The position numbers and the translations under genes were made by a program. Below, in pieces: positions 31,871 through 43,900 of a DNA stretch of 64,000 bases; positions within the stretch are counted from its first letter, which is position 1; the number at the start of each line of letters is the position of its first letter. Source of the DNA: Linum tenue (lineage: Eukaryota; Streptophyta; Magnoliopsida; Malpighiales; Linaceae); the NCBI GenBank assembly GCA_946122785.1, contig CAMGYJ010000011.1, positions 54,796,449 through 54,860,448 on the forward strand, given 5' to 3'. The notes under the pieces are model-generated. The model saw only the letters and a program-made list of their open reading frames with translations. It searched no databases and was not told the origin of the DNA.

Positions 31871-32298
31871 GTGAGCGCGGATAGTGCTGGGCTATCGTTA
31901 ACTCTTTGTTCTTTCGAACTAGGCGCGAATAGTGCTGGACTATTGCTAATTTTTTGTTCTTTCGAACTGGGCGCGAATAGTGCTGGACTATTGCTAATTT
32001 TTGTTCTTTCGAACTAGGCGCGAATAGTGCTGGACTATTGCTAATTTTTTGTTCTTTCGAACTGGGCGCGAATAGTGCTGGACTATTGCTAATTTTTGTT
32101 CTTTCGAACTAGGCGCGAATAGTGCTGGACTATTGCTAATTTTTGTTCTTTCGAACTAGGCGCGAATAGTGCTGGACTATTGCTAATTTTTTGTTCTTTC
32201 GAACTGGGCGCGAATAGTGCTGGACTATTGCTAATTTTTGTTCTTTCGAACTAGGCGCGAATAGTGCTGGACTATTGCTAATTTTTGTTCTTTCGAAC
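31871..32298. repeat. Tandem array of about nine 47/48-bp units in the Tat element
   Basis: The unit is like GGCGCGAATAGTGCTGGACT followed by attgctaattttttgttctttcgaact, repeated with only the T-run length and an a/g (ctaggc or ctgggc) varying. The first unit is the most diverged (GCGGATAGTGCTGGGCTATCG). Each unit holds AATAGT-GCTGG-ACTATT, a short hairpin. The array sits between the 3' ends of pol and the antisense gene. Confidence 0.93.
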
Positions 32299-32348
32299 CG
32301 TGTCCTTTTATTGATTGCGCTAATGCGCTGTTGCGAACGTGGTACACG

Positions 32349-35300
32349 CTAATCTGCCCGGTGGTATTTCCTTAGATTCTGTGCATTCCATGTTCTTGGG
32401 ATCTTGTTGCCCCCCAACTCGCTGAGTTTGAATGTGTTGGCGCCCACTACTTCGCGGACCAAGTAAGGGCCTTCCCATGTCGAGGCGAGCTTCCCGTGTT
32501 TGGGGTCGGGGCGGAAGTTCCGCCGTAGCACTTGGTCGCCCAGGATCAACTTGTGTGGGACCAACCTTGCGTTGTGGTACTTGGCTACTTGTTCTTTCAT
32601 TGCGGCCATTCTGATGGCTGCCAGCTCGCGTCTTTCTTGTGACAACTCGAGCTCTAATAGGCGCGCGTCGTCGTTCGCTCCTCTGTTGTACTCGGTGATC
32701 CGGTAGGTCGGTATTGCTGTTTCGATGGGGATTACCGCGTCAGTGCCATACGTGAGGGCGAAAGGGGTTTCGCCCGTTGCTACCTTGTGTGTGGTGCGGT
32801 GCGCCCATAGCACCGTGTTGAGCTCGTCCGCCCAATTGCCTTTGGCTTCGTTCAAGCGAGTGTGGAGGCCGTGCAGGATTGCTTTATTGGAGGATTCTGC
32901 TTGGCCGTTGGCTTGTGGGTAAGCCACCAATGCGAACCTTGCGATGGTTCCCATCTCGTCGCAGAAGTCTATCACTTCCGCGCAGTCGAATTGCTTCCCA
33001 TGATCGAAGATGAGTGCATTTGGAACCCCGAAGCGCGACAGGATGTTGTTGCGCAAGAAACGGGTTACCTGCTGCGCCGTGATGGATGCCAGTGCTTCGG
33101 CTTCGATCCACTTGGTGAAGTAGTCTACTGCCACGATTATGTATTTGCGTTTCCCTTTTGCCGTTGGGAAGGGGCCCAAGAGATCGACGCCCCACTGCGC
33201 GAAAGGCCATGGGCTCAAGTTGCCCTGGAGCTCGGTGGCTGGCAAGTGATGTTGGCGCGCGTTGACCTGGCATTTGTGGCACTGGTCCGCGTAGCTTTTT
33301 GTATCCTTCTTGATCCTCGGCCAGTAGTAGCCATGCAGGAGGATGGTGCGCTCCATGCTGCGTGGCCCCGCGTGCATTGCACACAGCCCCTCATGTAGTT
33401 CGCGTACCAAGTCGCGCGCTTCTTCTTGCCCGATGCATTTGAGGTAGACGCCCGAGTATGACCTTCGGAATAGGTCCCCTTTGATGAGTGTGCAACGAGC
33501 TGCCTTTTGCCTTAGCGCCCAAGCTTGCTTAGGGTCCTCCGGTACTGTCCCGTCTTGGAGGTACTTCACGATTGGGTGCCTCCAGTCTTCATTTGTCATG
33601 AGCTGGGTTGTATTGACTGCTGCCTCCGGGGGGACATCCTCTTCTTCTTTTTGGACGGACACGAGACGCGTGGATTCGAAGTCGGTAGCCGTCGCCAGTT
33701 TGGATAATGCGTCAGCGTGCGCATTCTCCTCCCTTGGTATCTGCGCATATGTTACTGCTTCGAATGCTGTGGCTCTCATCTTAACGCGTTCCATGTAGTG
33801 CGCCAGTGTGTCCTCTTTTGCGTCAAACGCGCCGTTCAGCTGATTGACCGCCAAGGAGGAGTCGGAGAGTATCCGTATCGTTATTGCCCCTAGGTCGTGA
33901 GCGGCCGTCATTCCCGCCAGGATGGCCTCGTATTCCGCGGCATTGTTTGTTTTCAGTGCTCGGAACCTGATTGCGATTTCATGAACTGCTCCGGCGGGTG
34001 TGCGCACCACAACCCCTGCTCCGGCGCCATGCTTGCTCGCCGCTCCATCGACGTAGACTTCCCAGACGCCCTCCGGTGTTGTTTCGAGGGTTACCCCCTC
34101 CGCGATGAAGTCCGCTAGGATTTGAGCCTTTATTGCTGGCCTTGGCGCGTACTGAATATCGTATTCCGACAGCTCGACCGCCCATTTGACCATGCGCCCC
34201 GACACTTCCATTGAGGTTAGGATCTTCTTTAGTGGGAGGTTTGTCAGGACGGTGATCTGGTGCGCTTGGAAGTACGGGCGCAGCTTCTGTGAGGCGCTTA
34301 CCAGTGCCAAGGCAGCCTTCTCGATCGAGGAATATCTTGTTTCCGCGCTAACAAGAGTGCGCGAGGTGTAATACACCGGTTGTTCGGTTCTGCCATCTCT
34401 TCGGGATATCAGCACTGCGCTTACGGCCCTTGTTGACACAGCGAGGTACAAGAAAAGTTTTTCATTAAGCTTGGGGGCAGTCAATACAGGGGGGATACAA
34501 GATACGCCTTTAGCTCTTGGAACGCTGCTTCACATTCTGTGGACCACGCGAAGCGCGTCCCGTTTTTTAGTATTTGGAAGAAGGGCGCACACTTGTCGGC
34601 GGATCGTGGTATGAATCTCCCCAGTGTCGCTATCTTGCCATTCAGGGATTGGATTTCCAACGCATTTCGAGGCGCCCGTAGTTGTTGCACCGCCGTGATT
34701 TGCTTCGGGTCGACCTCTATGCCGCGCTTGGTTATCATGAACCCGAGGAATTTTCCCGCTTCCGCTCCAAATACGCACTTGAGTGGGTTGAGGCGGAGAC
34801 TGTGCCGACGGAGGGCTTCGAAAGTCTCGCGCAGGTCCTCCAGGTGCGAGTTGCCCGCCTTCGTTTTGACGATGAGGTCGTCTACGTATGCTTCGATGTT
34901 CCGCCCGATCTGTCGCGAGAAAACCGTGTCGATCATTCTCTGATATGTCGCGCCAGCGTTTTTCAATCCGAACGGCATCCCTACGAAGCAGAAGTTCCCG
35001 AACGGGGTCATGAACGCCGTTTTTTCTTCGTCTTCCACGGACATCGGGATTTGGTGGTATCCGGAGAACATGTCGAGGAAGGACAATGTCTCATGGTCGG
35101 CGGTCGCGTCGATCAGCTGGTCGATACGTGGCAGGGGATAAGGGTCCCCTGGGCACACTTTGTTGATCGTGGTGTAGTCGACGCACATCCGCCAGGCTCC
35201 AGATGATTTTTTGACCAAGACCACATTCGCCAGCCACTTTGGGTACTTCACAGGTCGGATCAGTCCGGCCGCCAGTAGGCGCGCCACCTCTTCTTCTATC

Positions 35301-36094
35301 GCCTTCAGTTTATCGCCCGTGAAGGATCTCCGTCCTTGTTGTCTTGGTTCTGCGTTGGCTGGGACGGCCAGGCTGTGCTGGGCTACCTCCCTGGGCACTC
35401 CCGGCATGTCTTCTGTGCACCACGCGAACAGCTCCTTGTACTCCTTCAACAGTGTCACGAGTGGCTCGATCGCGTCGCTGTCGACGTGAGTGGAGATGCG
35501 TATCTTCCTAGTTGGCTCGGCGGGATCCAGCGCGACCTCGAAATCGGAATCCATGGACTCCGGTCGGGGTTCTTCTGCCCTTGTGTCGACGATGTTAGTT
35601 TGTCGCGCCACAACGCGGTCTTCCCAGGTTGTTCCTCGTGCTTCCCCAACCCCCCTTAGTGTTGGGAACTTGAGTTTCTGGTGGCACGTCGATGGGAGGG
35701 CCATGAACTTCGCGAGGAAAGGCCGGCCAAGGATGCCGTTGTGCGCTGATTCACAATCGACGATTGTGAACTCCACTTGTTTGGAGACGCGTGGTTCCTG
35801 GTCGCCAATCACCACAGGGAGGGTGACCACTCCGCTCACCGGAACTCTGGTTCCGGAGAAACCAACCAAGTTGCCTTGCGCGCGCCGGATCAGGCGCGGG
35901 TCGATACCCATTTTGTTCACGGTACTCTGGAAGAGGATGTCGGCCGCGCTTCCCCCATCTATCAGGAGGCGGTGTGTCTTGCAGGCGGCAATTAACGCGG
36001 TGACAATGAGTGGCTCCTCTGACGGAACTCCTTGTGGGAATTCCGCGTCATCAAAGCTCAGATCGAACTTTGTCGGCGCGTTGACGGCCCACAC
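32349..36094 (-). pseudogene. Tat pol: protease, reverse transcriptase, two RNase H domains, integrase; one frameshift
   Basis: The first frame (36094 down to 34481, open a little further upstream) has protease (LLIDGGSAADILF), reverse transcriptase (CVDYTTINKVCPGDPYPLPR, FCFVGMPFGLKNAGATYQRM, catalytic EAYVDDLIVK) and the start of RNase H. A one-base change in a run of six C (G run at 34489-34494 on the plus strand) moves the reading into the second frame (34484-32349). That frame has the rest of the first RNase H, an archaeal-type RNase H (VYVDGAASKHGAG, NNAAEYEAIL, ILSDSSLAVNQLNG, ENAHADALSKLA) and an integrase with an HHCC finger, WGVDLLGPF, IFDHGKQF and NGQAESSN carrying the D, D and E residues. 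Two RNase H domains are the hallmark of the Tat clade. Pol is in a different frame from gag. Confidence 0.93.
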
Positions 36095-37659
36095 TCTGTC
36101 GCGCGCTCGCGCTTGGTTTTCTTCTTGGGACGATCCCCTTCAACTGTCACCACCCCGATCTCTTTGCGCACCACATACGCGCCTGTGTCATCGTCGTAAT
36201 CGGCTTGTGGTGGAGGTGGCGGCGGGAGCTGTGGAGCCTCAACTTGCTCTTTTTTTACATGGAGAAATTCGGTGAGCAACCCTCGGCGCACGAGGCCCTC
36301 TATTTCGTACCTTAGATCTCGGCATTCTTCCGTCTGGTGTCCCGTTGCTCTGTGGAACTCACAATGCTTATTTGGATCGCGCATGTAAGGTTGGGATTTC
36401 AACGGAGCAGGCCAATTGAGCTTGTAGCCTTTCTCGCGGAGGACGTGGAACACATTCCTCACGGAGTCATTAAGGGGGGTGTAGGCATTGGGCGCGCGTC
36501 TGTCTGGCGATCGCCCGCGGTGCGCGTGCTCTGGCGGGGGAGGCGGAGCGCGCTTTGGGCCACTGTGCATCTGTAGCAATTGATCTCGTGGGATCGGGAC
36601 TGGGGGCTGACGACGCGCCTGTTCTTCTCGCGGCGCCCTCGCTGGCTCGAAGCGCCTGACGGACCCTGCCCCTAGGGTTTCTTCCAAGGTGATTGCCTTT
36701 TCAATCTTCATTTCCAACTCCGTGGACAGCGTGACGGGCCTTTTGGCTAGCGCCCGCTTGAGCTCCATATTGTTGGTGGCCTCCATGAGGTGATGGGCGG
36801 CTGTCTCGGGGGTAAGGTCGCGGACAGCCATTGCTACCCTGGACCATCTGGCGTAGAAAGCTCTCAGGCTTTCTCCATCCTTTTGCCTGATATCTATCAG
36901 GGCTTTGAGGTGAAGGGGGCGCCGTTTCTGGGACGCGAATTTGGTCGTGAACAGGAGTATGAACTCCTCGAATGAGCGGATGATTCCGTTCGGGAGGCGG
37001 TTGTACCAATCGAGGCATATGCCGGTGAACGTCGATGGGAAGGTTCTGCACAGCGCGGCATTGGAGTTGGTCTGGAGTTGCATGCGCAAGCAGAAGGTGC
37101 TTACGTGGTCTTCCGGGTCGGTTGTGCCGTTGTATGTCGGGAGGGTAGGGGGCGCTCCGGATAGGTTCTCCGCCATTATTTGCGCGCTCAATGGCTGGTG
37201 GAGGATCCTTTTGGGCGGGTTGGGTCGATATTGCGGGGACAGGTGTTGCTCTAAGAAGCTGAGGTCCGCCCGTCCTGGTGGATCGATTTCTGGCGCGTCA
37301 CATGCGGGGAGTTCCGTTGCAGCGCGTTGGGGTAGTTGGGCTGTCCCCGACGTTTCCCCCAAGGCTTGTTGTGGCGCAACCGCCAAAGCTTGTTGAGGCG
37401 CGGCTGTTGCCGCGTCCATCATTGGCGCGCCCTCCCTGCTCATCATGAGCGCGACGACTTGGCTCATTTGTTTCTGCATGTCAGCTATGACGGTGTTTTG
37501 CTTCGTCAACAGCTCCCTCATTTCTTTGGCTGTCAGTTCGGGCTCCTCTTCTTCAATGAGCACAGCATCGAGGTTGCTGGCTTCCGCGAACGCCCTCGGG
37601 TCAGTCATTGCCTTGATCGGCGTTGCTTGGTCAGGTTGGTCGCGGTTGTGCTCTGCCAT
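36058..37659 (-). CDS. Tat gag protein
   Basis: The 533-residue frame starts at ATG 37657-37659 (MAEHNRDQPDQATPIKAMTD), the first ATG after the primer site that suits gag. An upstream in-frame start in the LTR is ignored. The central part is a retrotransposon gag domain (TLPTYNGTTDPEDHVSTF, GICLDWYNRLPNGIIRSFEE, FKLFTTKF-like LLFTTKFASQKR). The C-terminal part has CEFHRATGHQTEECRDL, a partial zinc-knuckle-like segment. It overlaps the pol frame by at least 37 bases at its end, so pol needs frameshifting or another device. Confidence 0.88.
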   Translation of the reverse strand: MAEHNRDQPDQATPIKAMTDPRAFAEASNLDAVLIEEEEPELTAKEMRELLTKQNTVIADMQKQMSQVVALMMSREGAPMMDAATAAPQQALAVAPQQALGETSGTAQLPQRAATELPACDAPEIDPPGRADLSFLEQHLSPQYRPNPPKRILHQPLSAQIMAENLSGAPPTLPTYNGTTDPEDHVSTFCLRMQLQTNSNAALCRTFPSTFTGICLDWYNRLPNGIIRSFEEFILLFTTKFASQKRRPLHLKALIDIRQKDGESLRAFYARWSRVAMAVRDLTPETAAHHLMEATNNMELKRALAKRPVTLSTELEMKIEKAITLEETLGAGSVRRFEPARAPREEQARRQPPVPIPRDQLLQMHSGPKRAPPPPPEHAHRGRSPDRRAPNAYTPLNDSVRNVFHVLREKGYKLNWPAPLKSQPYMRDPNKHCEFHRATGHQTEECRDLRYEIEGLVRRGLLTEFLHVKKEQVEAPQLPPPPPPQADYDDDTGAYVVRKEIGVVTVEGDRPKKKTKRERATECGPSTRRQSSI

Positions 37660-37689
37660 CGGTGGATTTTCTTCAGCGTTTCTTCTTGG

Positions 37690-37706
37690 CCCCACGGTGG
37701 GCGCCA
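37690..37706 (-). other. Primer binding site of the Tat element
   Basis: The minus strand reads TGGCGCCCACCGTGGGG two bases after the 5' LTR. This form is common in Tat-group elements and differs from the initiator-Met site of the Copia element. I do not assign the tRNA. Confidence 0.75.
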
Positions 37707-37708
37707 AT

Positions 37709-38320
37709 TGTTTGAACCTAACTGAGTGTAGGAGTGAGGTTCGGGTAAGAGTTTGGGTCAAGAAGAAACACGAGCGTCGGGTTTGATCGGAGGGGGAAGG
37801 AGGGGAGAGTCAAGTGAGAGTGAGCTCCAGGACTTTTAGAGAGAGAAGTAGTTGTTATAGAGCGAGAATGACTAAAAATGCGATCCCCTCACCCACCGTA
37901 GTAAATGCCATATTTATAGGCTTCATGGTGGTGGGTGAGTGGTTGACCCATGTGGGGATACAAGATGTGACCATTGGGATACAATGATGTGACCACTGGC
38001 ACACTAAGGGTTTTCGGCCCTGTCCAGGCCATCCCTCTACCTAGGACGTGTCAGAGACCTGCCAATGACCCTGATGTGACTACTTCCTGGGGAGGAAAGC
38101 TACGCTCCCCTCCTTTCTTGGCTTAGCCTGCGCCATGCTCTCCCTCGGCGCCTGTAACTCGCATCGCGCCTGTAACTCGCATCGCGCCTAAACTCCTCGC
38201 GCCAGGACGTGGTTGACTGCGGTGAGGTGTCGCGCTCGGGGTCTTTGCGCTGCCATGTCGGAGTCCATCCAGTCGCGCCCTGTTCCTTGACGTGGCTAGG
38301 CCCGAGTCACATGCCCAACA
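37709..38320 (-). repeat. 5' LTR of the Tat element (612 bp) with TATA box
   Basis: It matches the 3' LTR except for a visible substitution (gacccatgtgg against gacccaagtgg) and an extra 18-bp unit CCTGTAACTCGCATCGCG, tandem at 38151-38186. TATAAATA on the minus strand (37911-37918) is the likely element promoter. Confidence 0.93.
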
Positions 38321-38325
38321 GATAA

Positions 38326-38985
38326 TAAATTCTCTTTTTGGCTATTGAGAGTACAATCTTATTGTACTTTCTGAGGAGCCAAAGGAATTTATGAGAATTG
38401 AAAGTAACTCATTTTTTCACTCTAAATTTCAAAATTTCTGACATCTATTTACCTGCTTATTGCACTCTTCACCACGGGATCGTCGGTTCATCTCTTGGTG
38501 GTCGACAATAACTCATCACTATTTTCTAATGGTTCTTTAGTTTCATTTCACTTCTCTAATCTCTATGTAGATCTGTCCAGCTTTCGGCTGTAATTTTCCC
38601 CAAGTGGAATTTTCCATAACCTCTCTTCGGATATTGTTTTTTCTCCTCATTTTAGCTTTAAGTTTTCATATCTATAGTCTTCCTCCTTGCTTCATTTAGA
38701 TTAACATAGTAATTCAGTGGATTTGACTAAATATCAACAACTCGATTATCTCGGTGTGGGCGTAGGGATGATGCTAGCTTGTCGTGAGTGACGTTGTGGG
38801 TGTTGGCAGTAAAGGAGGCTCAATGGTTGCTTGTTATGTGGGCTAGTGTTGTCGGTGAACAAGCTAGTGTGTTTGTGGGTTGGGCTATGGTGTGGTACTT
38901 GGGCTCTCCACTCTTTTTTGGGCTAGTATTCTTTCTTCTTTATATATCATCATAAAAAGTCATGGAACGACTATGCACAGTGTGG
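38326..38985. other. Intergenic sequence, no gene recognised
   Basis: The GATAA target duplication and AT-rich sequence, then a G/T-rich part near 38755-38930 with no coding features. Confidence 0.4.
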
Positions 38986-39693
38986 TAGGGTTGGGAAACG
39001 GTGCGGTCTGGTCCAGACCAAACCATATATACGGTCTACGGTCCAGATCGAGAGGCTAAAGTATAGACCACATACCAGACCACAGACTATACGGTCTGGT
39101 CCAGACCACGCCTGTGCGGTCTGGTTCGGTCTGGTCTGGTCCAGATAGACCACACTCAACGAAAAATGAATAATTTGTTTAGTCAATCACACAAAAAATT
39201 GAACCAATAACCAAGAAAAATAATTGTTATTTGTCTTAAAACATTATTCCCAATATGCATGAATAATTTTGATACTCTAAATCTTAGTACATAACAAAGA
39301 TACAAAGTAAAAGCATCCCAGCTTGCACCATAATGTCATAAACATTAACATAATGTCATATGGAGACACGATTATCTCTACTCTGTGGTTAAATGTGGTT
39401 GTGAATGAAGAGGGAAGAGATTCACAAAATTAAGGTTGAGACTTGGGTGTGGTTGTGGGAGTTTGGAGAGTGGTCGAATGGGCTGTTAACACGTATTGAC
39501 AAGTCAGTTGGATCAACGGTTTGGTCCGGTAAACCGCGGTCTAGACCAGACCAGACCAAGAGATCAAATCATAAAATAATACAGACCATGGACCAGACCA
39601 GACCATACTTCACGGTCTATGGTCCGGACCAAACTGTGCGGTACAGTTTGGACCACGGTTTTTCTAACGGTCTGGTCTATTTTCCCAGCCCTA
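38986..39693. mobile_element. Non-autonomous hAT-like element (708 bp)
   Basis: The ends TAGGGTTGGGAAACGGTGCGG and (complement) TAGGGCTGGGAAAATAGACC are inverted. The flanks share AGTGTGG (38979-38985 and 39694-39700). GGTCTGG/CCAGACC words crowd both subterminal regions in both orientations. No transposase is encoded. Confidence 0.75.
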
Positions 39694-39954
39694 AGTGTGG
39701 AGCCATAATTCGACTGAGGGGGCAAAAATTTACGCACAGAGAATTCAAACTGGCGAGGGGCTAACGCCTTATCAATTACTATATTTTTTCAATTTATTAC
39801 AAAATTTACATGTAGTTTTACATGATTTCGAGAGTTAGGGGGGGGGGGGGGCTATAATCTCCCCTGCCACTGGCTTTGAACCCTGCAAGGTCACCATATA
39901 CTTGGAAAGTGCTATCGGAGAGATAAATTCATCATAACAAAACCATGAAGCGGC

Positions 39955-40060
39955 TTGGAGGGATGAGGGATCGATGGTTGCACTGAGAATCAAACACACA
40001 ACCTCTCAAGGAATTGAGTTTCGCTTCACCAATGAGGCTAGCCCTCTTTCCCTGACGGTC
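39955..40060 (-). repeat. tRNA-derived SINE-like unit
   Basis: On the minus strand GGGCTAGCCTCATTGGTGAA (A-box-like) is followed by GGTTGTGTGTTTGATTCTC (B-box-like). It does not form a complete tRNA. Confidence 0.5.
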
Positions 40061-40970
40061 ATTCTCACATGAGAGGGATGTCAATTACCCAACTATGAGT
40101 GATTTTACCCAAACCCAAGTAGACCCATTGATTATGAATAGAGTATGGGTGAAGTATATATGGGGTTTGTAGATGGGTTTGGGTAGGATTTGGATATTGC
40201 TTCCATAATCTACATAGATATATGTTGGATATGGATACACATTTAGTTGATAGTGTTTTAACTACACATAGAAAAATTGGACCTATTTGTAAAACTTAAA
40301 ATTTTAGGTATAGAAATATAATATTTACAAAATTTAGGGACTAAAATGTAATTTTTATCAATATTTTGAGGACTGATATGCAAAAAAAAAAACAAATTAA
40401 ATTTAGATACTAAATCTTAAGATCTATTGAGTATAGGTACCAAACTATAATTTTTATATGAGTATGGGTACGAAGTATAAACCAAAATCTGTAAATTGAA
40501 AACTCCAATCCAAATAAAAAAATATTGGACAAATCCATCAAACTCTACTAATTCCCCATCTATTTAGATTAAATACTCAAATTGAATGGGATAACAAAAT
40601 GGGCAAAATTGTTATCCAGACTCTCTAATCCGCTGTTTTGTGTCATGTTAATTTCGACTTGGACAAATTTGTCCCTAATATTTGGTCTGCAATCAAGGAA
40701 GTCAATAGGACGAGCATACGGCTATAAGCTCGCCTGCGAAGAAGAGCAACGGCCGAGATCCAATAATCAAACCATAACTCATTCGACGGCTCAGATCAGA
40801 TTTCCAAGGGTCCAACCCCAGCCAGGTTCCAATTTCTAAGCCACTCCGCGAAGAACAATCTGATACTGTGAGACGAGGGAAAAGTAGAGACCCAAATCCA
40901 GAATCCGCCGTGCCCTACGCTTTGGAACTCATCGGAATATCGATTCTATCTAGCGTTTCGCCGATCAGCC
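40061..40970. other. Upstream region of the MPP alpha gene
   Basis: It contains the likely promoter and 5' leader (cgccgtgccctacgctttgg...agcgtttcgcc). An open frame at 40582-40839 has no family features. Confidence 0.45.
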
Positions 40971-43900
40971 ATGTACAGAACCGCAGCTTCTCGCCTCAGG
41001 TCTCTTAAGGTCAGTTAAATCTCTCTCTTTCTCTCGTACCACGTACAGCCAAGAATCTGGATCTGTTTTGTCCTTCTGCAAACGCAGTTCTCGGTTGACG
41101 CTATGAACGCCATGATTGGAAGCTCTATCTCCCCTTGATTTGACTAATCATGTAGATGTGGAACCACTAAGTTACGATTGCTTCAATTTGAGATCTTTTC
41201 GCCAGTTCGGGGGAGTCCCTGTGGCGTGTTTTGATTGTTCATTTAGCCGTGTCCTGTTTGGTTGCTGAGAAAATGTGATAAGCAGTAGATATTGGTTGAG
41301 GGGGGAAACCCGTCAGTAACTCATTCGTTGGAACAAATTCATAGTTGGGTTTGGTTTAGAAACTGTTGACATGGTTGATTAACTTGGTAGAATAATTCTT
41401 ATTGTGCATAGAATATGGAGTGAAAATGATGGAACTTTATACATCTATGATTGTAGAAGATGACATTTGTTAGTATGGGATCACTTCAATATAATAGATA
41501 TAAGCAATGTTGATGTTCTATTTGCATCATATTGTGCCTGAAATATGGGGTGAAAATGATGGAACTTTTTGCCTGTGTATCCTGTCGAATTGTGTAAATA
41601 GGGGCGTGCAAGCAGCAGGTTCCCTGTAAGCACTGGGTCATCTGCAAGATTCGCAAGCTCGGGTGCTGCCGTATTGCAGTCATCCTCTTCAGGGGGGATC
41701 TTAAGCTGGTTTACTGGTGGGAATTCCAACTCTTCAGTGCCTCTCGAGTTTCAGTTTCCAGGGGTCGAGCTCCCACCATCCCTGCCTGATCTTGTTGAGC
41801 CGGGGAAAACCAAGATTACTACGCTCCCCAATGGTGTCAAAATTGCATCTGAATCATCTTCGGTATTTGTGCACTTCAAACTCCTCTTTGTGGGATAAAC
41901 TTTACCACTTGTTGCTAGGATCCCACCCCTGTCTCACTCCATCTATTTACTTTATTATCTCTGCTGTGTGCTAGAACCCTGCTGCATCAATAGGCCTATA
42001 CATTGATTGCGGCTCAATCTATGAGTCACCAGCCACATTTGGAACCACACATCTGTTAGAGAAAATGGCCTTCAAAAGTACAAGAAATCGCAGCCATTTG
42101 CGAGTTGTGCGAGAAGTGGAAGCAGTTGGCGGTGTTGTACAAGCCTCAGCATCTCGGGAGCAAATGGGGTATACTTTTGATGCTCTAAAGACCTATGTAC
42201 CCGAGATGGTGGAGTTGCTAGTTGATATTGTAAGGAATCCTGTCTTCCTAGATTGGGAGGTCAATGAACAGGTAATCTTCATCTTCTGTTTCCCATCTTT
42301 TCGGATTCTTATATTTTATGTTGTAATCTTAGCAATTATTTGCCTTGCACCCCAGCTTCTGAAGGTCAAGTCTGAGATAAGTGAAGCTTCTAACAATCCC
42401 CATGGCTTACTGTTGGAGGCCATTCACTCTGCTGGGTTTTCTGGTGCACTGGCAAATCCTCTTTTAGCTCCTGAATCGGCTATTAATAGGTTGAATGGTA
42501 CTCTGTTGGAGGAATTTGTGGCTGTAAGTCTTACGTTTATCCTCCCCTACCAAGTGAAATAGTTTCTTGCGTCCTCAACCAGATCATGTTATTAAATTGT
42601 ATATTTTTTAAACCTCTAGGAAAATTACACTGCCCCTCGGATGGTGCTTGCAGCTTCTGGTGTTGAGCACGAGGAACTAGTATCCATTGCTGAGCCTCTT
42701 TTCTCTGACCTGTCACAAGTTCCAAAACCTGCCGAGCCTCAATCTGTTTATACTGGAGGTGATTACCGTTGTCAAGGAGAGTCAGGGGTATGATTCACGG
42801 ATATATGTCAACATCCTTTCACCCTAGGTAATCCATCCATGTAAAGTGTATGACCTCGGACAATTTTCCTTTTTCTCACTGCAGGATATGGTGACTCATT
42901 TTGCTCTCGCGTTTGAACTCCCCGGTGGCTGGCATCAGGATAAGGATGCAATGTGCTTGACTGTTCTTCAGGTTCGTGATCTTTTGATGCTTGCTTCTTT
43001 TACTTTTATTTCTCTTAAGTCTTAACCTTAAGAATAATATACAAGGTTGTTGAGGTGCGGTGAATATCCAAGGTTGTGCCTGTTTATGTTTGTCTACTTG
43101 GATATATTTATTTCATTGTTTCAATTATCACGTTATGAAACAATCACGTTATCTGAGTACCAAGTTGAAGGCAACAATAAAGTGTTGCTTCAATGTTTGG
43201 CAGATGCTTATGGGAGGTGGTGGATCATTCTCCACTGGCGGCCCTGGAAAAGGAATGTACTCTAGGCTTTGTAAGTTTCTATCATGCCTCCTTGACGGCC
43301 CTAGACCATTCTAGGAATCTTGTTACTATTAATTGTTTTACTTCTTTGGTGACATTCTGTCGGTAATAAATATTTTATTTGATGATATCTTGAGCAGATC
43401 TTAACGTCTTAAATCAGTACCCACAAATTCAGTCATTTTCGGCATTCAACAATATTTACAACAGAACTGCCTTATTTGGTATCCAAGCAACCACTGTAAG
43501 AATGCCGTTATCTATTCTAAAAGCTATCAGCCTCTCTCTTCCTACTTTCTTCTTTTTCCGCTGTGAAAGAATGTGTATCTTTTGTTTGAAGTTCTGCCGG
43601 TAGACATGTTGCTCCTAAAGACTTGTTTTCTTCCTGAATGCAGACTTCAAATTTTGCAGCCAAAGCGATTGATATAGCCGCTAGTGAACTTCTTGCTGTT
43701 GCTAAGCATGGTGAATGTTTGCTACCTTTCTTATATAGACTGTTATACTTGTAGCTGTATGGAATCCTGACTGGTAATTGACATGGTTTCTCCTCCTGCT
43801 TCCTCTAGTTGATCCCGTGCAATTGGCTCGTGCCAAGCAGGCTACAAAATCTGCCATTTTGATGAATTTAGAATCCAGAGTATGTGGATATATCATGGCA

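Larger units (their letters stand above)
27746..38320 (-). mobile_element. Tat-lineage Ty3/Gypsy LTR retrotransposon with antisense gene (10,575 bp)
   Basis: The element is bounded by LTRs of 594 bp (27746-28339) and 612 bp (37709-38320) and flanked by GATAA on both sides (27741-27745 and 38321-38325). On the minus strand it has a primer site, gag, protease, reverse transcriptase, RNase H, a second archaeal-type RNase H and integrase. The dual RNase H and the extra gene between pol and the 3' LTR identify the Tat group. On the plus strand, between the polypurine tract and a tandem array, lies a three-exon gene. The LTRs are nearly identical, so insertion is recent, but pol and the antisense gene each carry a small indel. 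Confidence 0.93.

Noticed and set aside
31871..32298. Regularly spaced repeats that resemble a CRISPR array
   Set aside because: The units are head-to-tail tandem copies with no unique spacers, inside a plant retrotransposon.
35490..36275. Plus-strand open frame of 261 codons across Tat pol and gag
   Set aside because: It is the shadow of the pol/gag coding sequence. It has no family features and no promoter.
40582..40839. Open frame just upstream of MPP alpha
   Set aside because: It overlaps the expected promoter and leader of MPP alpha and shows no family features.
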